A DNA stretch of 64,000 nucleotides, taken from positions 1,052,321-1,116,320 of the forward strand of contig KZ111145.1 in assembly GCA_002077045.2 (NCBI GenBank). The letters run 5' to 3'. Below are positions 42,475-52,263 of this stretch, one piece after another. This stretch comes from Rachicladosporium sp. CCFEE 5018. Taxonomy: Eukaryota; Ascomycota; Dothideomycetes; Cladosporiales; Cladosporiaceae. The notes under the pieces were generated by a model. It had not been told where the DNA came from. It did no database searches and worked only from the letters and a program-made list of their open reading frames with translations. A program made the position numbers and the translations under genes. Numbering within the stretch: position 1 is the stretch's first letter; every line of letters starts with the position of its first letter.

Positions 42475-42574
42475 NNNNNNNNNNNNNNNNNNNNNNNNNN
42501 NNNNNNNNNNNNNNNNNNNNNNNNNNNNNNNNNNNNNNNNNNNNNNNNNNNNNNNNNNNNNNNNNNNNNNNNNN
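42475..42574. other. Assembly gap, 100 N
   Basis: Exactly 100 Ns. The following contig begins with the same base as the contig after the first gap. Confidence 0.99.
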
Positions 42575-44351
42575 TGGGTCTTTGGCTTTCCTCCTCGCAC
42601 CTGTGCCTACGTCCAGTAAACTCGGTTCAGCCAGACAATGGTAGGCGCAATGTTGGCGTCCGAGAGTTAGCTTGTCATTGAAGTCCTACCCTGCCTCGCT
42701 GCCATGTGTGGTAGGCTACTTCAACTGAGGGATGTCCCTGGATTGTTGCTGGCAACCTCGCTGCACCAAATTGGAGGTCTGATTTACGCTGCTATCGACT
42801 GAGCCCGCGATAGTCTGCTCACTGCTGGACAGCCGATGAGGAAGCGTCTGGTCATGTCGCTGATGGCTTCTGTCCCTCTATGGCGCGCAGACACGACCTC
42901 GACGTCTATGGCACAGTTCGTCGCGGCATGGGAACCTTCGCGATCTCCGAAGTTCTCAAGCGAGTAGAAAGTTGCAGCAACGATTTCTAGGACCAGATAT
43001 GAGGCCGGATTCTATAGTCTATGCAATGGCAGCGGCAGCAAGTAAGTGAATGCATCACTACGAAGGAGGTTCACTAACTCAATGGTGGTTGCTTTCAATT
43101 GTACTTGATCGTGGCAGTCGGAATACCATTCCCCTCTCATATGTAGACGCTTCACTAATCACGTCCCCAATGCACGCATCCCTCCATGGGTCGTTCTTTC
43201 CTCATGTCTTCACCAGCAAATGCAACTTCACCTCTCTTCCCCCTTCACATTACCCTCGAACTCCAGCAGCACTCTCGCGTATCTCCTGAAACTCTTCCAC
43301 CTTCCACATTCATCCTGCACCTACACAGCAACATCTACCATGGAAGACCCAATGCCCAATCCAGCAGCAGAACGCATCGGCAAAGCAGACGACTGTCGGA
43401 TCTCAGAGCGACTAGCACACATCCAGCTCACTAGCTTCAACCTGCTCACGATTCTAGGGATGCCGGCGGTGAACGGGATGATTGCGCCAGTCTTACCGGC
43501 TGTGATGCCGAGAAGCGTCATGGAGGCCGACAAGCTGCAGGTGTTGGAAGATGGGGGCTTGCTGGGTAGCCGCGCTACTCTCACTGAGATGGTGGAAGGG
43601 GATGAAGACGAGAGGGCGCGGAGTGCGTTTGCGTGGCTTGAGGGGCTCAGGGAGCGAGTGAAGGCGCAGCAGCAGACGTGCGAGCAAAGAGCAGTGATCT
43701 GTGATCGAAACGAGGGACTTGGCGAGTTGCAGGGTCTAACCAGAGTGCCATCGAAAGGCCGCCGGATGAGCAAGCCTACCCCTCAAAAACCTGTGAAGAA
43801 GCTGAGGATTGTCGTGCATCCTCCTACGACGGAGCACGAGGAAGGCGAGATTCACTCGGCGCCGATTGTCTGCCAGTCCAAGCGCACGGCTCAGCTCAAG
43901 GGAGAGGCTTTACCGATTCCTGCTGAACGGACTCTTCGCACTTCGGCTAGCTTCCCAGTCATGAGCAAGACCTCTCACAGGCCATCGGGACTCTCGGAGT
44001 CGCTACAACAGCGTACCATACAGCACCCTACCGACCTGATCCTCTCGACTGGAGAGCTAACTCGTAATGTCGATCTGGAACCTAAGACCACGGAGCACCA
44101 GGCTCATCTCAACGCCGTACCCACGGTCCCTTCTCCCTCGCTAGCCCTCATCCCGCGTACAGGCCTGCCCCAGCCTCCGGCTTTCGCGCCCGCCTCTCCA
44201 CCATCAGCTTACCTCTCCCCACGCTCCCATTACCTACCAATCCACCAGCCCTTCCACTGGACCTCCCATCTCTCCACAACACTGCACACCTGGCTCTCCC
44301 ACCCCGATACTCGCGCAATCCAGCACCCAATCCAGGAACTCACACTCACCG
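42575..44351 (+). repeat. 1777-bp triplicated segment, copy 3
   Basis: Starts right after the second gap. At early variable sites it matches copy 2, and at later ones copy 1, with the switch between positions equivalent to 14902 and 15247. It has private changes at 43339 (position before the ATG) and near 43714. It opens collinear block B. Confidence 0.85.
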
Positions 44352-45004
44352 CCTCAGCGCCACAGCCCTGGAGCCACGAGCCCGCGCCGCCAGGGGGAGC
44401 AAGGCTGCTAAGTCAGTTCGAGGGCGTAGTGCGGCATGAGATGAAACTTATGCGTATCCTGCTCCCCGCCTCGGTCTCGCAGGAGTTCGCGGACAGAGAC
44501 TGGGTGGTGCTAAGCTGCACGCAACGTCCCGTCCCAGCTACTCCAGCTCCCCAGACGCCAGCTACACGGCCCTCGACTTCGGTTCTCCGCCCGAGGATCA
44601 ACCCGCCCCCGACGTCCCCATCCCTCCTCAAGAAAGAAACCGAATGTGCGCCCTACTTCCTCCTCGCTATCCCCATCTCGGCGCTACGGACCTGGAGCGT
44701 GACGTACCCGCACTCCGCTTCCCTGGCTCCGCCGCCAATGCAGCCTGTTTACCCCTACGACTCATCGTCCGACAAAGCCGCCGCCACAGATGTCACGCCC
44801 AAGGACCCCACCACGCGACCCCATCGGACGAGGATGCTGGTGCATAGTCCGGGCACCATGCCGCTGGTGCACGGCAAGGGGACGAGTCCGGCGTTGTTGA
44901 TGGATTGGGTTGGGGCTGTGGCGAGGGGCCAGGGCGGAGGAGGCATCTGCGAGGTGAGGAGTTTGGGGGCTGTGCCGGTGGGAGGGGATGTGGTTGGGGC
45001 GTAA
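43340..45004 (+). CDS. Hypothetical fungal protein (block B copy)
   Basis: 554 residues, ATG at 43340 (ACC before it instead of ACA). The first 337 residues are almost identical to the other copies. Residues about 338-430 diverge: WSHEPA is inserted relative to block A, and many substitutions follow in the LLPASVSQEFADRDW part. The last 110 residues are again almost identical. The diverged patch begins within 20 bp of where copy 1 is cut by the gap. Function unknown. Confidence 0.7.
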   Translation: MEDPMPNPAAERIGKADDCRISERLAHIQLTSFNLLTILGMPAVNGMIAPVLPAVMPRSVMEADKLQVLEDGGLLGSRATLTEMVEGDEDERARSAFAWLEGLRERVKAQQQTCEQRAVICDRNEGLGELQGLTRVPSKGRRMSKPTPQKPVKKLRIVVHPPTTEHEEGEIHSAPIVCQSKRTAQLKGEALPIPAERTLRTSASFPVMSKTSHRPSGLSESLQQRTIQHPTDLILSTGELTRNVDLEPKTTEHQAHLNAVPTVPSPSLALIPRTGLPQPPAFAPASPPSAYLSPRSHYLPIHQPFHWTSHLSTTLHTWLSHPDTRAIQHPIQELTLTASAPQPWSHEPAPPGGARLLSQFEGVVRHEMKLMRILLPASVSQEFADRDWVVLSCTQRPVPATPAPQTPATRPSTSVLRPRINPPPTSPSLLKKETECAPYFLLAIPISALRTWSVTYPHSASLAPPPMQPVYPYDSSSDKAAATDVTPKDPTTRPHRTRMLVHSPGTMPLVHGKGTSPALLMDWVGAVARGQGGGGICEVRSLGAVPVGGDVVGA

Positions 45005-45376
45005 TGTATCAAGGAAATTGAGCAGTGAGAGTGCGCGGCGTGGGCGGAGAGCAACCCCCTGTGGAATGGAACCGAATGGGTGGGGCCAGAGAGACAGGCT
45101 TGAGGTCGCGAATGGGAGGACCACAGCGGGTTAGCTGCTGCAGGGGCCGTGGCCAATCCCTTCGCGATGACGATGAGGACCCAACACTTGAGAACGCCAC
45201 GAGAGGATAGCATCGTGAAATGGTACGTGTTCGTTTCAATAATCAGATATACACAGCCGCGTCCGTTCCAAATCGCAGACAGAACGACCCGACAACGCCA
45301 ACTGCATGCTTCCACAGCGATTGCCAAACCCCCTGAACGCCAGTGAAGCACAACTCACATCCACAACCCGGACCCC
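45005..45376. other. Convergent intergenic region (block B)
   Basis: 372 bp, counterpart of 18662-19038 with scattered substitutions and small indels. No gene seen. Confidence 0.5.
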
Positions 45377-47188
45377 TCACGTCTTCACCTTCTTACTCTT
45401 CTTCTTCTCCACCCCATTAACCTTCACCTCCTCCTCCTCAGCAGGCCGCTTCTTACTTCCCACCTCCTCCGCACCGCCCTTACTCGCCTGAGCCGCCTTC
45501 TTCTCGGCCTTCGCAGCCTTTTTCGCCGCTTTAGCGGCCTTCCGCGCAGCCTTCTCCTCCTTTGTCTCCTTGCCCTCGCTCTTCACTGCGCTGCCGTTCA
45601 CACCCGCGGGTGGCGGTGGTGGTGTGTCGTCCTCGTCCATCTCGATGTCAGGAGCAGCGACGACGGTAGGCTCGGTAGCGGGTGTGGGCAGGAGCTTGTC
45701 GCGTTTTGCTTTCTTGGAAGACGAGGGCTTCGTGTCCGGCGTCACAGGGTCAAGCTCCTCGACTAACTTGCGCTTCTTACTGCTCGATTTCTCCTCTACC
45801 GGTGCAGCGGCAGCCTCGGCGTCAGCAGCAACCCCATCAGCGTCAGGGTTGTACTTTCGCGCTTCCTTGATCTCCCATTTGCCTGGCTGACTTTGGCCTT
45901 GCGGTCCGATGGCCACACCAGTACTTCGTAAGGGCTTGCCTTCGAGTGCTCGGAGTCGTCGCTCAACGAGCATGCGACCGTTTACACCAACAGATGCTTT
46001 CTCCTCTTCGGTTGGCTCCTCGCCTTTACCTTCGCCTGCTTGGCCCCAGTCTGAGAGAGCGTCCACGCGGAGACCGAGGGTGGCTTTCGTAGCGAGCATA
46101 CGTGCGATTTTGCCCTTGTTCTTTCCTGTTGCTTGGCCGATGAGAGAGGCATGGTAGATAAGTCCATATTTAGGCGTGTCGTGTTTTGTCTTCAGAGCGC
46201 GGAAGAGGGCTTTCTCGGCGCCGAGGATCTGCACTGTAGAGGCGGGGGACTTGGCGAGGTTCATGAGTGAGCCGGCGTGGGCGATTAGACGGGCGCCGAC
46301 TAGGTCGCCGACGAGTGCTGTGAGGTTCGGGGCGATGGCGAGCATGCGGGCGGAGAGGTAGGACGAGAGCTGTTGGCGGTATTCGGTGAAGTTCACGACT
46401 TGCTCGGCGAGGGCGGAGATGTTGTCTAGATCCTCCTGCGTGATCTCGGTACCCATGCTAACCTCTGCCGCTGCCTTGACAGCTCCTTCGATTTCCTCAG
46501 GCAGGATCGATGTCAAGTCTGTGGTTTGTGCCGATGTGCGCATTCCCATGGCGAGGATCACACGCGAGTATGCGACGTTGTCGTTGATGATGCGGGCCAT
46601 CTCGGGAAAATGCCAGCCGTACCACTCCTTCACTCTCATGGCATATGTGTTCAGCTCCTTGTCCAAATCGTCTAGCAGAGCGATGGCTTGGATGATCATA
46701 GTATCCACCTTATCCGGGCTGAACTTGAGCTTATGTCTGCTCAAGCTATGCGACAACCCCAAGCTCATCGTGTTGAAGTCGCTCGGCAGGATGTCGGGGA
46801 TAAGCGATGGCAAGTGTTCCCGGATCGCACGGAAAACGTCTGCGGTCGTGGAGTCCGAAATGGGCGAGATATCAAGACCAGGTAGCTTTGTGATGGCATT
46901 CCCGAGCTTGGGGTCAGCCACGGCGAGCGAGACTTTCTTCTCGTCCTTGATCGAGTCGAGCATGCTGGCCAGCATTGGCGTGACTTTGCCCTCCGTCAAC
47001 GCCGCCGCCTCCTCCAGAGCACTGCTGGCATTCTCGAATTTGCGAAACTCTTTCAGCTTGAGAAGACCGGCTGTGCCCTGCGCTGTGCTCGTTTCGCTGA
47101 CGAGGTCATCGCGCTTGAGAAGTTTCTTGTCCTTGGCTTTGAGCAGCGCATATCCGGCCGACGTCTCGGTGAGGATGAAGAGCGTCAT
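45377..47188 (-). CDS. NOP58: Nop58, second copy
   Basis: 603 residues, intronless, ATG at 47188. The domain layout is the same as the block A copy (N-terminal Nop5 domain, NOSIC, Nop, charged tail). The protein differs at about ten positions: Thr/Lys in AKDKKLLK, Thr/Asn in DFNTMSLG, Val/Ala and Val/Ile changes, Lys/Gln and Val/Gly near the end, and one extra Glu in the tail. Nucleotide differences are far more numerous and mostly at third positions, so both copies have been under purifying selection as functional proteins. Confidence 0.96.
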   Translation of the reverse strand: MTLFILTETSAGYALLKAKDKKLLKRDDLVSETSTAQGTAGLLKLKEFRKFENASSALEEAAALTEGKVTPMLASMLDSIKDEKKVSLAVADPKLGNAITKLPGLDISPISDSTTADVFRAIREHLPSLIPDILPSDFNTMSLGLSHSLSRHKLKFSPDKVDTMIIQAIALLDDLDKELNTYAMRVKEWYGWHFPEMARIINDNVAYSRVILAMGMRTSAQTTDLTSILPEEIEGAVKAAAEVSMGTEITQEDLDNISALAEQVVNFTEYRQQLSSYLSARMLAIAPNLTALVGDLVGARLIAHAGSLMNLAKSPASTVQILGAEKALFRALKTKHDTPKYGLIYHASLIGQATGKNKGKIARMLATKATLGLRVDALSDWGQAGEGKGEEPTEEEKASVGVNGRMLVERRLRALEGKPLRSTGVAIGPQGQSQPGKWEIKEARKYNPDADGVAADAEAAAAPVEEKSSSKKRKLVEELDPVTPDTKPSSSKKAKRDKLLPTPATEPTVVAAPDIEMDEDDTPPPPPAGVNGSAVKSEGKETKEEKAARKAAKAAKKAAKAEKKAAQASKGGAEEVGSKKRPAEEEEVKVNGVEKKKSKKVKT

Positions 47189-47413
47189 GTTGTTGGTGAT
47201 TGATTAGAGGATGGGCTGTAGGGATATGGGCGACGGCATGCAGGTGTAGACAATGCCCGGCGAATGTGCAGCAGATGCAGTCCTGCAAAGCTCTAGCGAT
47301 GAAGCTCAATTTTTCGGGCGGGTTGAAGTTCGGCAGAATTGGACGCCAAGACTTCTCTCGCGACAGCTCATTGACGACCACCTCCCCTCCCTTCTTTCCT
47401 CACTCAGGCAGGC
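47189..47413. promoter_or_regulatory. Bidirectional promoter NOP58 / ARP10 (block B)
   Basis: Keeps GCGATGAA at 47296-47303 and AATTTTTC at 47308-47315 with the same 4-bp spacing as block A, inside a conserved run that continues to TTCGGGCGGGTTGAA. Surrounding bases differ more between the copies. Confidence 0.5.
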
Positions 47414-49018
47414 ATGGCGGCCACCGCGAGCAGCAACACAGACTACTTCGGCTCGCGCCCCTCCCCTCGCTCTCGTCCCTCTCTCGCTCCCAAGTCCCCT
47501 CGCACTCCTCTCCTCGGCCGCAGCATCTCTGGCCAGTTCGGCAGTCCAGGCGGCTCCTATCTGCGCGAACAGGAAGAGGTGCTGGTCTGGGAGCTGCATC
47601 AACGCTATATCAGTGTTGGTATCGCGGGCGAGAGTCGGCCGAGGGGAGTGCTGAGATTCGGGTATGGAGTGACTGATGGACGGAGGGTGGGGGATTGGAG
47701 AGGGGTGGATGGAGATGATGGGGTGGGAGTTGATGAGAGCAGTGCGAAGTGGGCACGGGAGTATGAGGTATTTCGCGCGGATGTGACGGGATTGGATCTT
47801 GGCTTGGTGGAAGACGTGCTGGAGCGGGCTGTCAGGACGCTGCATGTGGATTACTTGCAGTTGGACGCGAAGCCGAGAAAGGTCGTGCTGGCTGTGCCTT
47901 CATTACTGCCGCTGCCAGTGCTGGAGGTCTCGCTGAAGGTGCTGTTTGGGCATGACTCGCAGCCTCCAGTCGTCACACTCATGCCCACCCCTCTGCTGGC
48001 ATGTGTTGGAGCCGGACTGCGGAACGCCCTGGTGGTCGAGATCGGCTGGGAAGAGACGGTGGTGACAGCGATTGGAGAGCACAAGACTGTTGCAGAGCGA
48101 CGCAGTGTGCGAGCCGGGAAGATGCTCGCACAGAACACATCAGCGCTACTTCGAGATACCTTCAAATCAACCAGCACCCCTACTACTCCAATCTCTTTCA
48201 ATTTCGCAGAAGACGTCGCTCAACGCACAGCACACTGTTCCGTCGATCCAAACGCACCCTCGTCCTCGGAGTCACCCTTCACGATCCCCCTGCCCTCTGC
48301 CATCGACTCTCGCCCCCGAACCCTTACCCTTCCCTTCTCCTCCCTCGCCACTCCAACAACTTCAACCTTCTTCCCGCCCTCTACCTTCTACGACACCAAC
48401 GACTTGTCTCTCCCAACCCTTCTCTTCCGCACTCTACTGCCGCTACCATCAGATCTGCGAGCACAGTGTATGGCCCGCATCGTGCTGACGGGCTCGTCTT
48501 CGAATATACCTGGCCTGCGGACACGCCTATTGCGAGAAGTGGAGACCATGGTGAGGGAGCGGGGCTGGGATCAAGTGCACAGCTACGGCTCGGCCAAGTC
48601 GCCTCTGCCCATCCGTTTGCGTGAGCGGATTGGAGGCGCGGAAAGCACTCTGCCGCCTTATCGCCCTCCGGCCCAACTAGCGGAGCCAGTATCGCGGACA
48701 CTGGACCCACCACCACCGCAGCAGGCAGACCCCACGCCCGGCAGCGCAGATCCGACATCCAACGATCCCTCATCTCCCAGAGCGTCCATCGACCCCGCTA
48801 CCTCTCTAGCCTTACGCATCGACCGCCGCCTCGCCGTGCCCTCCAAACACGACATCCGCGGCGTGGTACGCGGTGTAGAGAATCTAGGCGCCTGGGCGGG
48901 CGGGAGTCTGTTCGCTAGCTTGGCGAAGAGTAATGCCAGTATTCGAGGCGTGGCTGAGATCACGAAGGAGGATTGGGACAAGAGAGGGGTGGATGCTTGT
49001 GATTTGCGAGGGCTGTGA
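47414..49018 (+). CDS. Actin-related protein Arp10-like, second copy
   Basis: 534 residues, ATG at 47414, no intron. Same actin-fold landmarks as the block A copy (VEIGWEETVVTAIGE, VLTGSSSNIPGLRTRL, LGAWAGGSLFASL). Divergence is very uneven: the segment encoding ERAVRTLHVDYL to VVTAIGE and that encoding LRAQCMARIV to STLPPYRPPAQ are almost identical at the DNA level. The insert between them (residues about 240-330) differs at roughly one residue in four and has small length changes. Confidence 0.8.
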   Translation: MAATASSNTDYFGSRPSPRSRPSLAPKSPRTPLLGRSISGQFGSPGGSYLREQEEVLVWELHQRYISVGIAGESRPRGVLRFGYGVTDGRRVGDWRGVDGDDGVGVDESSAKWAREYEVFRADVTGLDLGLVEDVLERAVRTLHVDYLQLDAKPRKVVLAVPSLLPLPVLEVSLKVLFGHDSQPPVVTLMPTPLLACVGAGLRNALVVEIGWEETVVTAIGEHKTVAERRSVRAGKMLAQNTSALLRDTFKSTSTPTTPISFNFAEDVAQRTAHCSVDPNAPSSSESPFTIPLPSAIDSRPRTLTLPFSSLATPTTSTFFPPSTFYDTNDLSLPTLLFRTLLPLPSDLRAQCMARIVLTGSSSNIPGLRTRLLREVETMVRERGWDQVHSYGSAKSPLPIRLRERIGGAESTLPPYRPPAQLAEPVSRTLDPPPPQQADPTPGSADPTSNDPSSPRASIDPATSLALRIDRRLAVPSKHDIRGVVRGVENLGAWAGGSLFASLAKSNASIRGVAEITKEDWDKRGVDACDLRGL

Positions 49019-49094
49019 GACTCGTATCCTAAGGGGATTGAGAGGCTCGGTCATGTTAGTCTCGCCATGAGATTATCCAATGCTATGATACGGG

Positions 49095-51979
49095 CTATGG
49101 AGACGTGAGATCCAATATCTCCACGCCGCTCTCTCGCCACGTTCTCGTCTTCCTCGCTACCGTCTTGCTTGCGGACGCGGAGAGATCCAACATCTCAGCC
49201 TCGACCTCCTTCCAAGTCCCCGGCAAACTGTCTCGTAGGATGAACTTGGCTTTTGTGCGGACTTGCTTCGCTTGCTGGAAGCTGACCGCGCTCATTGACA
49301 AGTCCGGGACGCTCGTCAAGCCGGAATCGGCACATTGCGGTAAGGCATCGGTAGGTCGAGTCGGCTGAGAATGTGTTCGACTTGGTGGGCGAAGACGGGG
49401 GAAACGTCGTGTTGGGGGCTCGGAGACCAAAGGCGGGGGAGGGCGTCGAGACGGCGGAAAGAGATCAGGGAGCTCTTCATCACTGTCCCCGCCGTGTTCA
49501 GCGCTCACACCAAGCTCCATGTCCGCTGATTGCTCGGCTGGTGGTGTGGGTAGACTTGCTATACTCTCCAAATCTACCACAATCACCCCGGACCCAGTCT
49601 GGACTGTTTCGTGTATCGTGAAGTCATTATGTCGTACATGATCATCGAGCCTTTCGTCAAAGCCCGCAGTAAGGTCGTGGCTGCTCACAGGCGCCGTCTC
49701 CCATCTCCTCAGCGGCCCCTTGCGTCTCCGCTTCGTAACGGTACTCGGCAGCGCTAGATCCAGTGTCTCAATCTTGTCGCTCGCGACAGTGATCTTCTTC
49801 ACCGGCACGGGCTCAAGAGCTACATCGCCGTGCTCGAGATTCGACGGCACGGAGATCTCATCGCGTTCGAATAGCCGCCTAAGTGGTGGCGTCGCCTTCG
49901 TGTTTTGTGACTGCACATGCTGTGCTGGAGTCTTTGACGGCGAACTTGACAGCAAATCCACCACTTCTCTCTCCCTCTCCCTCCTTTCCCGCCTCTCCCG
50001 ACTAACAGGTTTCTTAGGCGTAGGACTAAAGTACCCCGTTATCGCCGCTTTCCCCGCAGGACGAGGCGTCGTCAAGTCTGGAGTCCTTCGTTTGCGGCCT
50101 TTGGGCGTACGCTGAAGGTCGGCGCGGGCTTGACGTGCAGTAGCTGTGAAAGGCGCGAATGGGCGAGCGGGCTGAGTGGAAGGGAAGTCGGTGGCTGAGC
50201 GCGAGAGAGGGCGTGAGGGCGCGATGACACCCCTGGGAAGAGGGGAGGAGGAATGCGGAGGGGTTGTAGTCGAATACTGGCTGGCTCGTGGACGTGGGAG
50301 GACCACTGAGATCGACCTCCTCGGTCACGTCTTTCGAGCGTGCGAGGCCAGGTTTCGTGACTCGCACATGCCGCAGAAGAGCATTCTCTTCCATCCCAGA
50401 CTCCTTCGCCTTCGCCTTGCTCCTCTTCGCTGGGACTTTTGCACCCGTAGCAGCTTTCGCCCTTGCCTTCTTCTCGAAGAACGCTTTCGCACCTTTCGGC
50501 ACGCTCTCAAAGTTTTCTACTAGACCTGGAGCGCCGAGGACGAGCCAGTCTCGCAAGATCCAGAGTTTCTCCGGGGCATCGGGGTTATACGGCTTCATCT
50601 GCCTGACCTTCTTGGTTGGTGAGCTGGGTGCGCCCTCGGAGTCTGAGGTCTCTGCTGGTGTTGAAGCTGGCGGGAGGTCGGCATCGTCTTCCTGGTCTTC
50701 GGCTCCAGGACCAGCCTGAACAACCTCATCATCTGGCGGCTCGGCAGAGAGGTCGATGGGCACTAGTGAGGAGGGTATGAAGGAGATACGGAGTTCGAGG
50801 TTGTTGTCTGTTGAGGAATGTGTCCGTTTGCCGTGAATCGCTCGGATGACCTTCGCTACCTCATTCTCCGACTGCGAAGATGTCGTACCACAAGAGAGAC
50901 GGAGGTTCCGGACTAGCATTGCGGGCGCCAAGTTGCGGATGAACTTCTGCGCGCCGCTGATGCAGCGCCAGTCAAAGGCGTCGCCTGCGAAGCTACGCAG
51001 TGCTGGGTAGTCGATCTCGGCGTCCCATCTCAGAGTGGCGCGTAGCTGATCCAGTTTCGCGGCTGGTGAGACGCAAGGATGCGTATAATACCCCAGTACC
51101 TCCTGACTCGGAAAGTCCGCTGGCACCACAAACCCCGTTTTCCTCCTCGAGAACAACTTACTCTCATTCGTCCTGACCTCATGCTGCAGTCTCTCCCTCC
51201 AAGCCACCAGTCCAGCCTTATCACTTGCCCTTAATGCACACAGATCTTTCCCGAACCCCGCCCTCGCAGCATCACACGCCACCTTGGGACCCGCCCCAGG
51301 TATGCCCTCAGGAATATAATCCCCTCCACTCATCAGCGCCACCAAAATCATCCCCTCCCGATCCAGCCCACTCTTCTCCAACGTCTCATCGCTCCGATAG
51401 ACATTCACGTGTGTAGGCACCTTGCTGCTCCCCTCAGGCGTCCAGTTTCGTAGCGTAAGGGTAGCGCCAAACATCAACGTATCCACATCATCACTCATGA
51501 CCGCATCTACAATTCCCTCCCTCTGCAGCAACGCACACTCTGCTTCCGCCTCCCCAGGCGCTACGTGCGCTGGAAAGCCAAATTGCTTCAACAGCTGCTT
51601 GGCCAAGAACTCGGGTACATTCGCCACCCTCACCCCTGGCCCTCCGACCCTTTTCCCACGCTTCCACGCGGGCTTATTCGGGCCATCGAACACGAACAAG
51701 GGGTGGATGTTCAGGCTTAGCAGGCGAAGGAGACGGTAGTAGAAGGTTCGTAAGGCGGGGTTCGAGCCTCCTGAAGCGGCGAGGATCTGGAATAGCCAGA
51801 TTGAGATGTCTATGGCTAGGCGAAGAGGGCGGTGGTGGATGCGGTAGTGGGCTAGGGAGAGGGCGGCGAGTGAGGTGCGGGAGCCGGGGCCGAGCTCTTT
51901 GAGGATGCTGGGAGGGGATGGGGTTAGTGGAGGGTGGGGTTTGGGAAGGGGAGGGAAGGAGCTACCCGGCGATGCCCAT
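49095..51979 (-). CDS. YEN1: GEN1/Yen1 resolvase, second copy, with frameshift
   Basis: Exon 1 (51966-51979) and exon 2 (49095-51907) flank a 58-bp intron, as in block A; MGIAGILKELGPGSR and all nuclease acids are intact. After LLPSSQ the reading frame breaks at a run of four C (50230-50233; GGGG on the coding strand). Without one of these the frame continues GVIAPSRPLSRSATDF into the C-terminal half, the total length becomes a multiple of three, and the protein is 941 residues. As given, translation ends soon after 50026, leaving the nuclease core but losing the C-terminal third with its SUMO-interacting-like motifs. The loss could be real (a truncated paralogue) or a one-base assembly error. 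Confidence 0.85.
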
Positions 51980-52263
51980 GTTAGAGGAAGCTGCGCCCGT
52001 AGGCTATATGGGTGCTATGAAAGCATTGTTGCGGTACGCTTGAGCTGATGTCGACGTCGCCGCCATATCGAGTCGAGTGAACAACCCGCCACGGAAAATC
52101 GTGGTTGCTATGGACATCCCCGCGCATAGCAACCGGAAATCGCGTCTACGAGCGCGTTGAGATGCGCCACCATCCATGAAGGACGTCTATCACTATAGGG
52201 AATTTCATGCGCAGATCAACTTAGTCTGGACTACGGAACGACGATGGTGCAGCGCTCGCGACG
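51980..52263. promoter_or_regulatory. Divergent promoter with inverted X-box-like half sites (block B)
   Basis: GGTTGCTATG at 52103-52112 and its reverse complement at 52125-52134 with the same 12-bp spacer as block A. The adjacent CCACG/CGTGG pair is also kept, with one extra A in its loop. Confidence 0.5.

Noticed and set aside
50200..50330. An intron explaining the break in block B YEN1 (a pyrimidine-rich CTCTTCCCAG precedes it)
   Set aside because: The same position is read through in frame in block A, residues on both sides are conserved, and removal of one base alone restores length and frame.
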